Assembly (NCBI GenBank): GCA_025937835.1
Contig: JAICQO010000019.1
Location: 21,052-85,051 of the forward strand
Origin: Polyangiaceae bacterium
GTDB taxonomy: Bacteria > Myxococcota_A > Polyangia > Polyangiales > Polyangiaceae
Direction of reading: 5' to 3'
Length of the DNA: 64,000 nucleotides
Position numbers and translations under genes: made by a program. This document shows, in pieces, positions 43,670-51,257 of this stretch (the first letter of the stretch is position 1; each line of letters starts with the position of its first letter). Under the pieces are notes generated by a model. The model was not told the DNA's origin, ran no database searches, and saw nothing but the letters and a program-made list of their open reading frames with translations.

Positions 43670-45414
43670 TTGGACGTCCTCGGCGGAACCGGCTTGCCGA
43701 TCGTGGCCAGCGTTTTGCCGTAAGTTCGTGGGAAGCGCCGGTCGATGCTCACCACGCCGACGTAGGAATCGGTGAAGTGGCCGATGAACAACAGCGCGTT
43801 GTCCGGATCGATGGCCACGGCGTGTGGACCGCGACCGGTGGTGATTTCGGTGTCGATCATGCGGCGCACCGGGTCGTACACGAAGATGCGGCGCGAATCG
43901 AAGCAGATCGCGAACACGCGCGGCTCGTAGCTCTTGACGCCGTTCGCCTCGCCCACCAGCACCTCACCCGTGATCACGCGGGACGGACCGAGCGTGAGCG
44001 GGATCGCGGCGTAGAAGTCCGGCACCTCGGCGCTCTGAATGTCGTTCACGACCGGCCGCGTGCGGCCAACGAGCAGGCTCGCAGGAGAACGATTCGCGAC
44101 GTACACGTCGACCGGCGTCGAGGCCGCCTCTCGTACGCAGCTCAGGTAAGAATCGACGGCCTCCGGAGCGAGCCCGCCGAGACACGCCGCGTCACCCAGG
44201 CAGGTTGCGTCCAGCCCCGCGCGCGTGGCGCAGCGTAGCTCTGCCGCGCTGCGATCGCGCGCCTGGATGGCGATGCCGCGCGAGTCGTAGCCAGCGGAGT
44301 TGAGGTGGATGCCGATGCGATCGGCGCGGCGCAGGTAATCCTCGTTCTGGGCCGGGTCCTGGCGGAAGTAGCGGAGCAGGTCGACCTCGGCGACGTTACC
44401 GAAGCTCACCAGGAAGCCGGGGTCGTAGCTGATCTGCTGCCAGCGCGCGGCGACGTCGGCGAGCGCCGTGTCCTCGCGAGGCTCGGCGTGCAGCGCCTGC
44501 AAGGCGGGGACGAGCGCCGGCGGCGGCAGCGCGGCGATGCCGACGGGGTACGCCGGCAGGCCCTCGAGCGCGTGCTTGAGCGTCGGGCGCGTCGCCCAGT
44601 CGTTCACGAACAGGGACGCTTTACCCGTGGTGCGGTTGGTGACGACGATGGCTGGCCCCTCGGAGCTCGCCGCCAGCGCGAACGGCTCCGGATCGAGCCT
44701 CAAATCGCGGGAATTCTCCTCGTCCGGATCGTCGCCCACGCGGTGGTAGTCGTCGCAAGCGCCGTCGTCGTCGCCGCACGAAAGCCTCCCCTCTCGGTCG
44801 ACGTCGATCCAGTGCAGCGTCGCGTCGCCTCGGACGGGCACGAACAGGCGCCCCAGCTTGCTGTCGTCAGCGAGGTCGGGGTTCGGTTGATACAGGACGT
44901 CGGTCGCAAACGCGCCGATCCGCTTGACGGACAAGCGCAAGGAGTCGTCGATCGGCTGGTACTCGCAGCGGCCGGGATACAGCGAGCGATCGGCGGCCGA
45001 GCGCCGGCGCCCGTCCGCGCACGGATCGACGCCCGGCGCCGCGATGCACGTGAAGCTCGGCGCGTTCTGGTTCGCCGCGTTCGGCGTGTTGTCGCAGACG
45101 CCGTCGTCGCCGGCGCAGTGCTCGTCTGCCGCGCACGGACGCGGCGTGAGCGCGCGGATCCGCGCGGCGTCGAGGACGAAGACGTTCCCGGAGTTGTAGT
45201 GGAGGTCGTAATCGCTGTTGGCTACCGCGAGGAAAGCGGGGCCATCCTGCGTCTCGCCGAACAGCGAGAGCCCCACCGGGAAGTACAGCTCGTCGGTCGG
45301 GGGCGGCTCGCCCTCTGTGGACGTGAAGCAGCCGCCGAGCAGTCCGGCAAGGAGCAGCGCGTACGAGAGCTGGCGTCGCGACGGCCGGGGATCGGCAGGG
45401 GGGGGTGTGCGCAC
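43666..45414 (-). CDS. Lipoprotein with YVTN-type beta-propeller pattern
   Basis: A 582-residue lipoprotein with lipobox LLGGC (Cys29) after a basic, Pro-rich N-terminus. Repeated blade-like stretches include YFPVGLSLFG...FLAVANSDYDL, GRLFVPVRGDATLHWIDVD, and the C-terminal RRIFVYDPVRRMIDTEITTGRGPHAVAIDP, which is the classic YVTN repeat. A Cys-rich insertion lies at about 90-150. GTG 45414 is the start. It overlaps the 990-residue lipoprotein gene downstream by 4 bases. Likely a surface or periplasmic scaffold; function unknown. Confidence 0.78.
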   Translation of the reverse strand: MRTPPPADPRPSRRQLSYALLLAGLLGGCFTSTEGEPPPTDELYFPVGLSLFGETQDGPAFLAVANSDYDLHYNSGNVFVLDAARIRALTPRPCAADEHCAGDDGVCDNTPNAANQNAPSFTCIAAPGVDPCADGRRRSAADRSLYPGRCEYQPIDDSLRLSVKRIGAFATDVLYQPNPDLADDSKLGRLFVPVRGDATLHWIDVDREGRLSCGDDDGACDDYHRVGDDPDEENSRDLRLDPEPFALAASSEGPAIVVTNRTTGKASLFVNDWATRPTLKHALEGLPAYPVGIAALPPPALVPALQALHAEPREDTALADVAARWQQISYDPGFLVSFGNVAEVDLLRYFRQDPAQNEDYLRRADRIGIHLNSAGYDSRGIAIQARDRSAAELRCATRAGLDATCLGDAACLGGLAPEAVDSYLSCVREAASTPVDVYVANRSPASLLVGRTRPVVNDIQSAEVPDFYAAIPLTLGPSRVITGEVLVGEANGVKSYEPRVFAICFDSRRIFVYDPVRRMIDTEITTGRGPHAVAIDPDNALLFIGHFTDSYVGVVSIDRRFPRTYGKTLATIGKPVPPRTSK

Positions 45415-45483
45415 GGCGCGCAGCCTATATCAGGCCGCCTGGATGTCGAGCCTGCGCTTTGGGGCCCGCGACGCTTCTGCGAC

Positions 45484-45660
45484 TCAGCCGAGGTCGAGGA
45501 TCACGACGCCGCGCTCGGACGGCTCACGCTCTTCGCGCTTGGGCTCGACCGGGTGATAGACGTCCAGAGGCAATTCGAGCCGCGGTTGCTCGGCCTCGCG
45601 GCGGCAACGCTCTTCCTCCTCACGGCGTCGGATCTGCTCGATGATGAAGGGAGGCAGCAT
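45484..45660 (-). CDS. 58-residue hypothetical small protein
   Basis: A small gene with ATG at 45660 and TGA at 45484. The product starts MLPPFIIEQIRRREEEERC, continues with a charged helix and the Pro-containing LELPLDVYHPVEPK, and ends RGVVILDLG. From memory, proteins of this MLPPFIIEQI...GVVI-DL form recur in Myxococcota; this needs a database search. There is no signal peptide or membrane helix. A promoter-like sequence on the same strand (45703-45730) points to independent expression. Codon-position GC is as in neighbours, and no longer gene occupies this stretch on either strand. Confidence 0.65.
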   Translation of the reverse strand: MLPPFIIEQIRRREEEERCRREAEQPRLELPLDVYHPVEPKREEREPSERGVVILDLG

Positions 45661-45982
45661 GCTCAGTCTCGTTTCCCAAGCCAGCGCACGAGGATAACGG
45701 ATAATGTAACGACCCTCTTGACTCGGTCAAGTTCGCCCGGGAGGGTTCGGTCTCAGTCGGCGGGTGCTCGGCTCGTCGGTTTCTCGGGCGTCGGGCCTCA
45801 GGTACCGCCGATTCTCAATCATCTAGTACGGTTCGAACTGCAAGATGGTTAGCCCGCCCCCAAAAATCGCGCGCATCGCCGCGGAATGTTTGGAAAGCCG
45901 GCGCGCGGCCGGGGCGCGCGGCCAGCGCTCGGATGGGACGCTGCTCGCTCTGCGAGCTCTCCGAACAGGCGGCCGTTTCTCG
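45661..45982. other. Intergenic region between divergent genes
   Basis: This stretch of 322 bases separates the small minus-strand gene from the DUF4350 gene. It contains a minus-strand promoter candidate, an inverted repeat CTTGAC-TCG-GTCAAG at 45717-45731 that overlaps the -35 box and could be a regulator site, and from 45845 an in-frame extension of the DUF4350 reading frame that may or may not be translated. Nothing else recognisable was seen. Confidence 0.5.
45703..45730 (-). promoter_or_regulatory. Candidate sigma70-type promoter for the 58-residue gene
   Basis: On the minus strand TTGACC (45730-45725) and TACATT (45708-45703) are separated by 16 bases. A start near 45696 would give a 5' leader of about 36 bases before ATG 45660. 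The -35 box sits inside the inverted repeat at 45717-45731. Based on consensus matching only. Confidence 0.4.
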
Positions 45983-47356
45983 ATGTGGGCACGTGCACGA
46001 AAGGTCGCGTTCGAGGCGTTCTTTGTCCTGTGGGTGTTGGCATTCACGCAGCGCGCAAACGCAGCGTTCGAAGTGGCAGACACCGGCTGGGAGGGCGCGA
46101 GCGAGCTGCTCACGCTCGCTCGCGAGCGGCTCGGCGAGGCGCGTGTCGAACCCGTCGCGCGCCTCGATTACTCGGCTCTCACCCCCAAGGACGGAGTCTT
46201 GTTACTCCACCCCGAAGTCGAGCTGGACGCCGATCAGCTGAGCGCGTTCCTCGCCGCAGGCGGCCGCGTCGCGGTGCTGGACGATTTCGGCTCGGGGGCG
46301 GCCGTGCTGGCGCGCTATCGCGTGCATCGGATCCAGGCCCCGCTGCGACCCGCCGAGACGCTGCGCGAGAACCCGAACCTCGCGATCGCCGTGCCGGCGG
46401 TGCAGTCCGTCGCGGGCCAGGAGCAGAACCGACATCCGATCGTGGCGCGCGTCGATCGGCTCGTCACCAATCACCCCGCAGCGTTCACTCATCCGAGCCT
46501 CACGCCGGTGCTGACCATCCCCGCAGTGGGCGAACCGGACGCCGCCCTCGCGGTGACCGGGATCATCGCGGGCCGCGGGCGCCTGTTCGCCATGGGCGAT
46601 CCGTCCGCGGTGATGAACCTGATGCTGCGCTATCCGGGTAACCGCGCCTTCGCCTCGGGCCTCATCGATTACCTGGTCGAGAACGACAGCTGGGGGACAC
46701 GCAGCGGGAAGCTGTACGTCCTCGCGAACCGCTTCGGTCAAGGGGGGCGCTTCGCGCGCACGCAGGGCGTTACCGGGCAGATCAACGAGCTCACCGATAG
46801 CCTCAAGGACGCGCTCTCGAGCTTCCACGACGAGGGCCTGCCTCCGGGGTTGGTGCTCGGTGCCGCCGCTGTGGCGGGACTTCTCGCGCTCGGCTGGGCT
46901 CTCCTCTATGCGGTGCGAGCCTACCGCCGGCTCGATCCGCGCTACGCGACCGAGACGCCGGCCCTCCTGCAAGGTGGAGTGCCCGGGCGCGCCGCCGTGC
47001 TCGCAGCCCCGACGACCGATCCGGCGTTGATGGTGGCCGAGCTCGACAGCCTGTTCGGTGAGGAGCTGGCGCATCGCGCGGGCCTGCCCGTCGGCACGGC
47101 GCCCGAGCAGGCCCTCACCGCGCTCGGCGAGAAAGGCGCTCGACCGTCCTTTTTGCTTCGGGGTCGCGGGCTGCTGCTGCGAGGCAGAAATGCCAGAAAC
47201 GCGATCCTGAGCCGCAAGCCGAGCGGCACGCGGGTCGGCCAAGTGGCCGAGCTAGAGCGGCAGATCGTCGAGCTGCTTGCGGAACTCGATGACCCTGGGC
47301 AAAAACCAGAGTCTAGAACTACGGACCCGCGTGAGCTCCCCCCTACAGGTCAATGA
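45983..47356 (+). CDS. DUF4350 domain membrane protein
   Basis: A 457-residue protein with an N-terminal signal or anchor helix (VAFEAFFVLWVLAFTQRANA), a periplasmic DUF4350-type domain (GVLLLHPEVELDADQLSAFL, AAGGRVAVLDDFG, GRGRLFAMGDPSAVMNLML, YLVEND), and a membrane helix at about 336-358 (LVLGAAAVAGLLALGWALLYAV) followed by a cytoplasmic tail. Such genes usually accompany MoxR AAA+ and DUF58 genes, as here (MoxR starts inside this gene's 3' end). ATG 45983 is chosen because the signal sequence begins there; ATG 45845 would add 46 residues. Role: probably envelope-linked MoxR complex assembly. Confidence 0.78.
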   Translation: MWARARKVAFEAFFVLWVLAFTQRANAAFEVADTGWEGASELLTLARERLGEARVEPVARLDYSALTPKDGVLLLHPEVELDADQLSAFLAAGGRVAVLDDFGSGAAVLARYRVHRIQAPLRPAETLRENPNLAIAVPAVQSVAGQEQNRHPIVARVDRLVTNHPAAFTHPSLTPVLTIPAVGEPDAALAVTGIIAGRGRLFAMGDPSAVMNLMLRYPGNRAFASGLIDYLVENDSWGTRSGKLYVLANRFGQGGRFARTQGVTGQINELTDSLKDALSSFHDEGLPPGLVLGAAAVAGLLALGWALLYAVRAYRRLDPRYATETPALLQGGVPGRAAVLAAPTTDPALMVAELDSLFGEELAHRAGLPVGTAPEQALTALGEKGARPSFLLRGRGLLLRGRNARNAILSRKPSGTRVGQVAELERQIVELLAELDDPGQKPESRTTDPRELPPTGQ

Positions 47357-48296
47357 CGTCGAGTTCACGCACGGCCGTTTGGACGCCGTGCGCCGCGAGG
47401 TGAGCCGCGTCTACATCGGTGACGCCACCGCGGTCGACGCGCTGCTCGTGGCGTTGCTGGCGCGCGGCCACGTGTTGCTCGAAGGCGTGCCCGGCGTCGC
47501 AAAGACCACGCTCGTCAAAGCCTTCGCCACTGCGCTCGGCTGTTCGGTGCGCCGCGTTCAGTTCACGCCGGACCTGTTGCCGGCGGACGTGACCGGCACG
47601 TACGTGCTGAACCCGAAGGACGGAACCTTCTCGCTGCGAGCGGGACCGATCTTCACGAACGTGCTGCTCGCGGACGAGATCAACCGAGCGCCCGCCAAGA
47701 CGCAGTCGGCGCTGCTCGAGGCGATGCAGGAGCATCAGGCGACGATCGAGGGCGATCGCTTCGCGCTGCCGAACCCATTTTTGGTGCTGGCGACGCAGAA
47801 CCCGATCGATCTCGAGGGCACTTACCCCCTGCCGGAAGCGCAGATCGACCGTTTTCTCGTGTGCGTGCCCATGGGCTATCCGAGCGCGCGCGACGAGGTG
47901 GCGATGCTGCGGGCGCATGGAGTCGACGCGCCGGAGGCTCGGGGAGTGCTCACGGCCGAGGAGGTGCTCGGGCTTCAGGCGATGGCCTCGCGCGTGCACG
48001 TGGAGGACGACCTGATGGATTACGCGGTCGGGCTGTCGCACCACACGCGGCAGAACCAGCGCGTCACGCTGGGTGCGTCGCCGCGCGCTTCACTCGCTTT
48101 GCTGCGCGCTGCCAAGGCCCACGCGCTGATCGTGGGCCGCAGCTACGCGACACCTGACGACGTGCGCGCGATGGCGGTGCCGGTGCTTTCGCACCGCTTG
48201 GTGCTGCTGCCCGAGTACGAGGGAGATCGGAGCGCGCGCGCTGCCGTGGTCGAAGAAGCGCTGGCGCGCGTGGCCTATCGGCGGGCGCCGAAATAG
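47289..48296 (+). CDS. MoxR-family AAA+ ATPase
   Basis: A 335-residue MoxR-type chaperone ATPase. Walker A is LLEGVPGVAKTTLVKA, Walker B is NVLLADEINRAPAKTQSALL, sensor 1 is LVLATQNPIDLEGTYPLPEAQ, and the arginine-finger region is IDRFL. The C-terminal lid includes SPRASLALLRAAKAHALI. MoxR proteins act with VWA/DUF58 proteins in metal insertion or envelope maturation. ATG 47289 overlaps the DUF4350 gene by 68 bases; GTG 47331 is an alternative. The DUF58 partner lies 9.6 kb away at 57934. Confidence 0.92.
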   Translation: MTLGKNQSLELRTRVSSPLQVNDVEFTHGRLDAVRREVSRVYIGDATAVDALLVALLARGHVLLEGVPGVAKTTLVKAFATALGCSVRRVQFTPDLLPADVTGTYVLNPKDGTFSLRAGPIFTNVLLADEINRAPAKTQSALLEAMQEHQATIEGDRFALPNPFLVLATQNPIDLEGTYPLPEAQIDRFLVCVPMGYPSARDEVAMLRAHGVDAPEARGVLTAEEVLGLQAMASRVHVEDDLMDYAVGLSHHTRQNQRVTLGASPRASLALLRAAKAHALIVGRSYATPDDVRAMAVPVLSHRLVLLPEYEGDRSARAAVVEEALARVAYRRAPK

Positions 48297-48360
48297 ATTT
48301 TTTTTGGAGGGGCGCCTCGGTGACGGGCGCGATGAGGGTGCGCGTCAAGAACGTGCTCAG

Positions 48361-48381
48361 GCGCCTCGTGCGCTGAGGCGC
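48361..48381. terminator. Hairpin between convergent MoxR and AraC genes
   Basis: GCGCCTC (48361-48367) and GAGGCGC (48375-48381) form a perfect 7-bp stem with a 7-base loop, just before the 3' end of the AraC gene and 64 bases after the MoxR stop. No T-run follows on either strand; an 8-T run occurs at about 48297-48305, right after the MoxR stop. A bidirectional termination role is inferred. Confidence 0.35.
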
Positions 48382-48385
48382 TGGT

Positions 48386-49339
48386 TCACGCCGCTTCCGG
48401 GAAACCGGATTGGCGCTTGGCGCGGCGGTAGGCGCCGGGCGCGGTGCCGACGGCGCGCTTGAACGCCTTGCTGAAGGCGGCCTCGGATTCGTAGCCGACG
48501 GCCTCGGCGACCTCGCCGATCGTGGCGCGGCCCTCGCGGAGCAAGCTGCGCGCCTTCTGCATCCGCCAGCGCGCGACGTAGTGGAGCGGCGGCTCGCCGA
48601 CCAGCTTGGTGAAGCGCGCGGCGAACGCGGAACGCGACATCGCCACGCGGGCTGCGAGCTCCTGCACCGTCCAGGAGAGGCCCGGGCTCTGGTGGATGAG
48701 CGACAGCGCGGCGCCGATCTGCCGGTCGCCGAGCGCGCCCAGGAACCCGCCGGTGTCGGCGTCGCTCGTGGCCAGGTGGCCCCGCACGATCTGCACCAGC
48801 ACGACCTCTGCCAGGCGATTCACGACGGTGAGGGCGCCGGGGCGGCCGGAGGCGGCTTCACACGCCAGCGTCCGCAACGTCGGCTCGAGCCAGGGCACGG
48901 AGCGCGCGAGCTCGCCGCGCAACACGATCAAGCTCGGCAGCAGCGCGAAGACCGCGTTGCCGTGGCCGTCGTCGTACTCGATGCGTCCGCTGAGCAGAGT
49001 GGTGCGCTCGCCGGAACCGCCGATCCGCACCGGAGCGCAGGCCGTGGCCCGAGCGCCGACGTTGAGCCCGGCTCCGCTCCAGGCGGCGGCGCCCGCGCTT
49101 TCGTGCGTGTCCGTCAGCACGTGGCGATCGCCGTGCGGCAGCGCCACCAGATCCCCCGCGTAAAGCTCGATCGGCTCAGCGCCCTCGCGGACCAGGTAGG
49201 CCCGGCCTTCGAGGACCGCGTGGACGCGTGCCCCCTGCCCGGATTCGAGCGACAGGTCCCAGGGCGCACAAGCCTCGATCCGCCCTGACCAAGCCGCACG
49301 AGCCCGCACGGTCTCGAGCACGTCGGTCAGGACGTCCAT
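48386..49339 (-). CDS. AraC-family transcriptional regulator with cupin domain
   Basis: A 317-residue regulator. The N-terminal cupin_6-type sensor domain (about 20-200) shows LEGRAYLVREGAEPIELYAGDLVALPHGDRHVL-like beta strands. The C-terminal AraC DNA-binding domain has two helix-turn-helix units: WTVQELAARVAMSRSAFAARF and ATIGEVAEAVGYESEAAFSKAF, with the closing GTAPGAYRR. The ligand is unknown; this subgroup often responds to small electrophiles or aromatic compounds. It lies downstream of the aromatic amino acid hydroxylase on the same strand (124 bases between), so it might regulate it. Confidence 0.9.
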   Translation of the reverse strand: MDVLTDVLETVRARAAWSGRIEACAPWDLSLESGQGARVHAVLEGRAYLVREGAEPIELYAGDLVALPHGDRHVLTDTHESAGAAAWSGAGLNVGARATACAPVRIGGSGERTTLLSGRIEYDDGHGNAVFALLPSLIVLRGELARSVPWLEPTLRTLACEAASGRPGALTVVNRLAEVVLVQIVRGHLATSDADTGGFLGALGDRQIGAALSLIHQSPGLSWTVQELAARVAMSRSAFAARFTKLVGEPPLHYVARWRMQKARSLLREGRATIGEVAEAVGYESEAAFSKAFKRAVGTAPGAYRRAKRQSGFPEAA

Positions 49340-49463
49340 GCCGCGTTACTACGTACCCTCCCCCCTCGGAGTTTCGGTCTTCCACGAAATTCGGCCCAAC
49401 GCCCAGTAAAGGCGCGTTTCGGAATGAGTCGAGAGCTAGCGAGGGCTGGAGCCCACGCTCGGG

Positions 49464-51185
49464 CTACGCCACACGGCGCGCCAGGTACTCGAGCCCGGAT
49501 GCGATCGGCTGCTCGTAGGCGTACTCGACCTCGAGCCGCTCGAGCTCGTGACGGAGCCCGGCGACCAGCGGACTCGCGAGCCCGCGGCGCGTCAGCTCTT
49601 CGAGCATCACGAAGCGCAGCAACCACTCTCCAGGGTGATCGCGCTCCAGTAGCCGCTCGATCATCGCAAACAGGCCCTCGGCCGCTGCGTCCGGGGCGTG
49701 CTTCGCGCGCGCCACTTCCGCGAAGGCGCGGCGCAGGCCGAACTCGGCGAAGGACAGGCTGCGGGGCCTCGGCACGCGCACGCTCGAGGGCTCGGCGTGC
49801 GGATAGAAGCTGCGATCCCGAGCTCCGGGCTCGGCGCCGAGAAAATCGCCCGCGGCGAGCAACGAGAAGCGCCGGAACCGTCGCAGGGTTCCGCCACGCT
49901 CGATGCTTGCGTCGGCGAGCTCGAGCGAGAAGGTGCGGCCGTTCGCAGCGTCGGCACAGCGCTCGAGCCGCCCTTCGACGCGCGCCCCGGACGCGAACTC
50001 GAGCGACAGACGACCCTTCGCTGCCCGGCGCAAAAGCTCGGCCGCAGAGAGCTCGTCGAGCCGTTCGCCCGAGGCCAGCCTTCCCGCAAGCACCAGCGTG
50101 GACTCAGCCGAACCGTCGAAGCGCGACACGATCTTCTGCTCGAACGCGAAGGCTGCCGGACCCGCGAGCTCGAGCCAGGCTGGCGCGCCCGCCGCACCCT
50201 CCACGCGGGCGAGCACGCCGAGCGCCTGCGCGCCCGACTCGAAGTCGAAGGTCGCGAGCTCCTGGCTCGCCAGGGCGGTCGAAAGCGCCGCAGCGCCGCC
50301 GCGAACCGCCGCGAGCTCGCGTTCGACCCGCTCGAGCACCGCGTGCAGGCCCTCGAAATCCGGAACCACGAACAGCTGCGGCTGGGGGCGCGTGATGTCG
50401 AAGGCGACGTCGATGCAGCGCTCGTCGAGCGGCAGCTTCCGCACGGCGGGAGAGTGGCAGGAGTGGCTCTCGCCCAGCGACGAGAGCAGCCCCGCGCCGT
50501 ACAGGCGGTAGTCGTCGGGCGTCCCGACCAGACCGTATTCGGCAGTCCACCAGTAGAGGCGCGATAGCCGGGCCGCTTCGCTGACCTCGGCGGCGCCGGC
50601 GAGCGCTGCGCCGAGCTCGGCCTCGGCGCGCGCGACCTGCTCCGCGGTGGCGGACGGATCCTCTTTGACTTCACTCAGGCGATAGGTCGCGTCGTGCACC
50701 GCGGTGTCGCTCGGCAAGGTGAAGGCGCGCGCGCCCGCCTGGCCGATCCGGCGCAGGTACCCGGCGTAGATCGGGTCCGGGAGGATCGGCGCGTGCCCCG
50801 CGGCCTCGTGGATGATGTCCGGCGCGGGGGTGTACACGAGGTGGCCGCGAGTGCGGATTTCTCCGGCGATCGGCAAGAGGCCGTGCGCCTGAAACTCCTG
50901 AAACGCGCGCGGCGGCACGAAACCGTCGACACACACGGCGCCCCAGCCGAAGCGCGACAGTTTCTCGTTCATCTCGGCGATGCTCGGAATGCGATCGATC
51001 GAGATGCCGGTCTCGGCCAGGCCGCGCGCGTAGGCGGGGTGAGCCCGACCGCCGAGGCGCGAGGAGAGCTGCAACAGCACGAAGCGCCACACCGCCTGAT
51101 CGACCGCGTCGTACGCCGCGTAGTCCTGCTCCACCACGAGGCTTCGCAGGTGTTCGGGGATCGGAGGCGGTGAAGAGGCACCCAT
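49464..51185 (-). CDS. Aromatic amino acid hydroxylase with long C-terminal extension
   Basis: A 573-residue pterin-dependent hydroxylase of the phenylalanine 4-monooxygenase family (Phe to Tyr, non-haem iron, O2). The catalytic part (about 20-345) contains the iron ligands His126 and His131 (PDIIHEAAGHAPIL) and Glu216 (YWWTAEYGLVG), and the family string FGWGAVCVDGFVPP. Usual bacterial enzymes have 260-300 residues. Here about 225 further residues follow, with beta-rich (LRRFRRFSLLAAGDFLG) and helical parts and no known domain. The N-terminal start is ATG 51185; ATG 51227 would add 14 residues. Substrate could be Phe or another aromatic acid. Confidence 0.88.
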   Translation of the reverse strand: MGASSPPPIPEHLRSLVVEQDYAAYDAVDQAVWRFVLLQLSSRLGGRAHPAYARGLAETGISIDRIPSIAEMNEKLSRFGWGAVCVDGFVPPRAFQEFQAHGLLPIAGEIRTRGHLVYTPAPDIIHEAAGHAPILPDPIYAGYLRRIGQAGARAFTLPSDTAVHDATYRLSEVKEDPSATAEQVARAEAELGAALAGAAEVSEAARLSRLYWWTAEYGLVGTPDDYRLYGAGLLSSLGESHSCHSPAVRKLPLDERCIDVAFDITRPQPQLFVVPDFEGLHAVLERVERELAAVRGGAAALSTALASQELATFDFESGAQALGVLARVEGAAGAPAWLELAGPAAFAFEQKIVSRFDGSAESTLVLAGRLASGERLDELSAAELLRRAAKGRLSLEFASGARVEGRLERCADAANGRTFSLELADASIERGGTLRRFRRFSLLAAGDFLGAEPGARDRSFYPHAEPSSVRVPRPRSLSFAEFGLRRAFAEVARAKHAPDAAAEGLFAMIERLLERDHPGEWLLRFVMLEELTRRGLASPLVAGLRHELERLEVEYAYEQPIASGLEYLARRVA

Positions 51186-51257
51186 GGTGGCACTCGGCCC
51201 GTGCGCTCGAATTTCGAAGATTAGCACTCCGAGCGCGACCCGCAGCGCCGGGACGCG

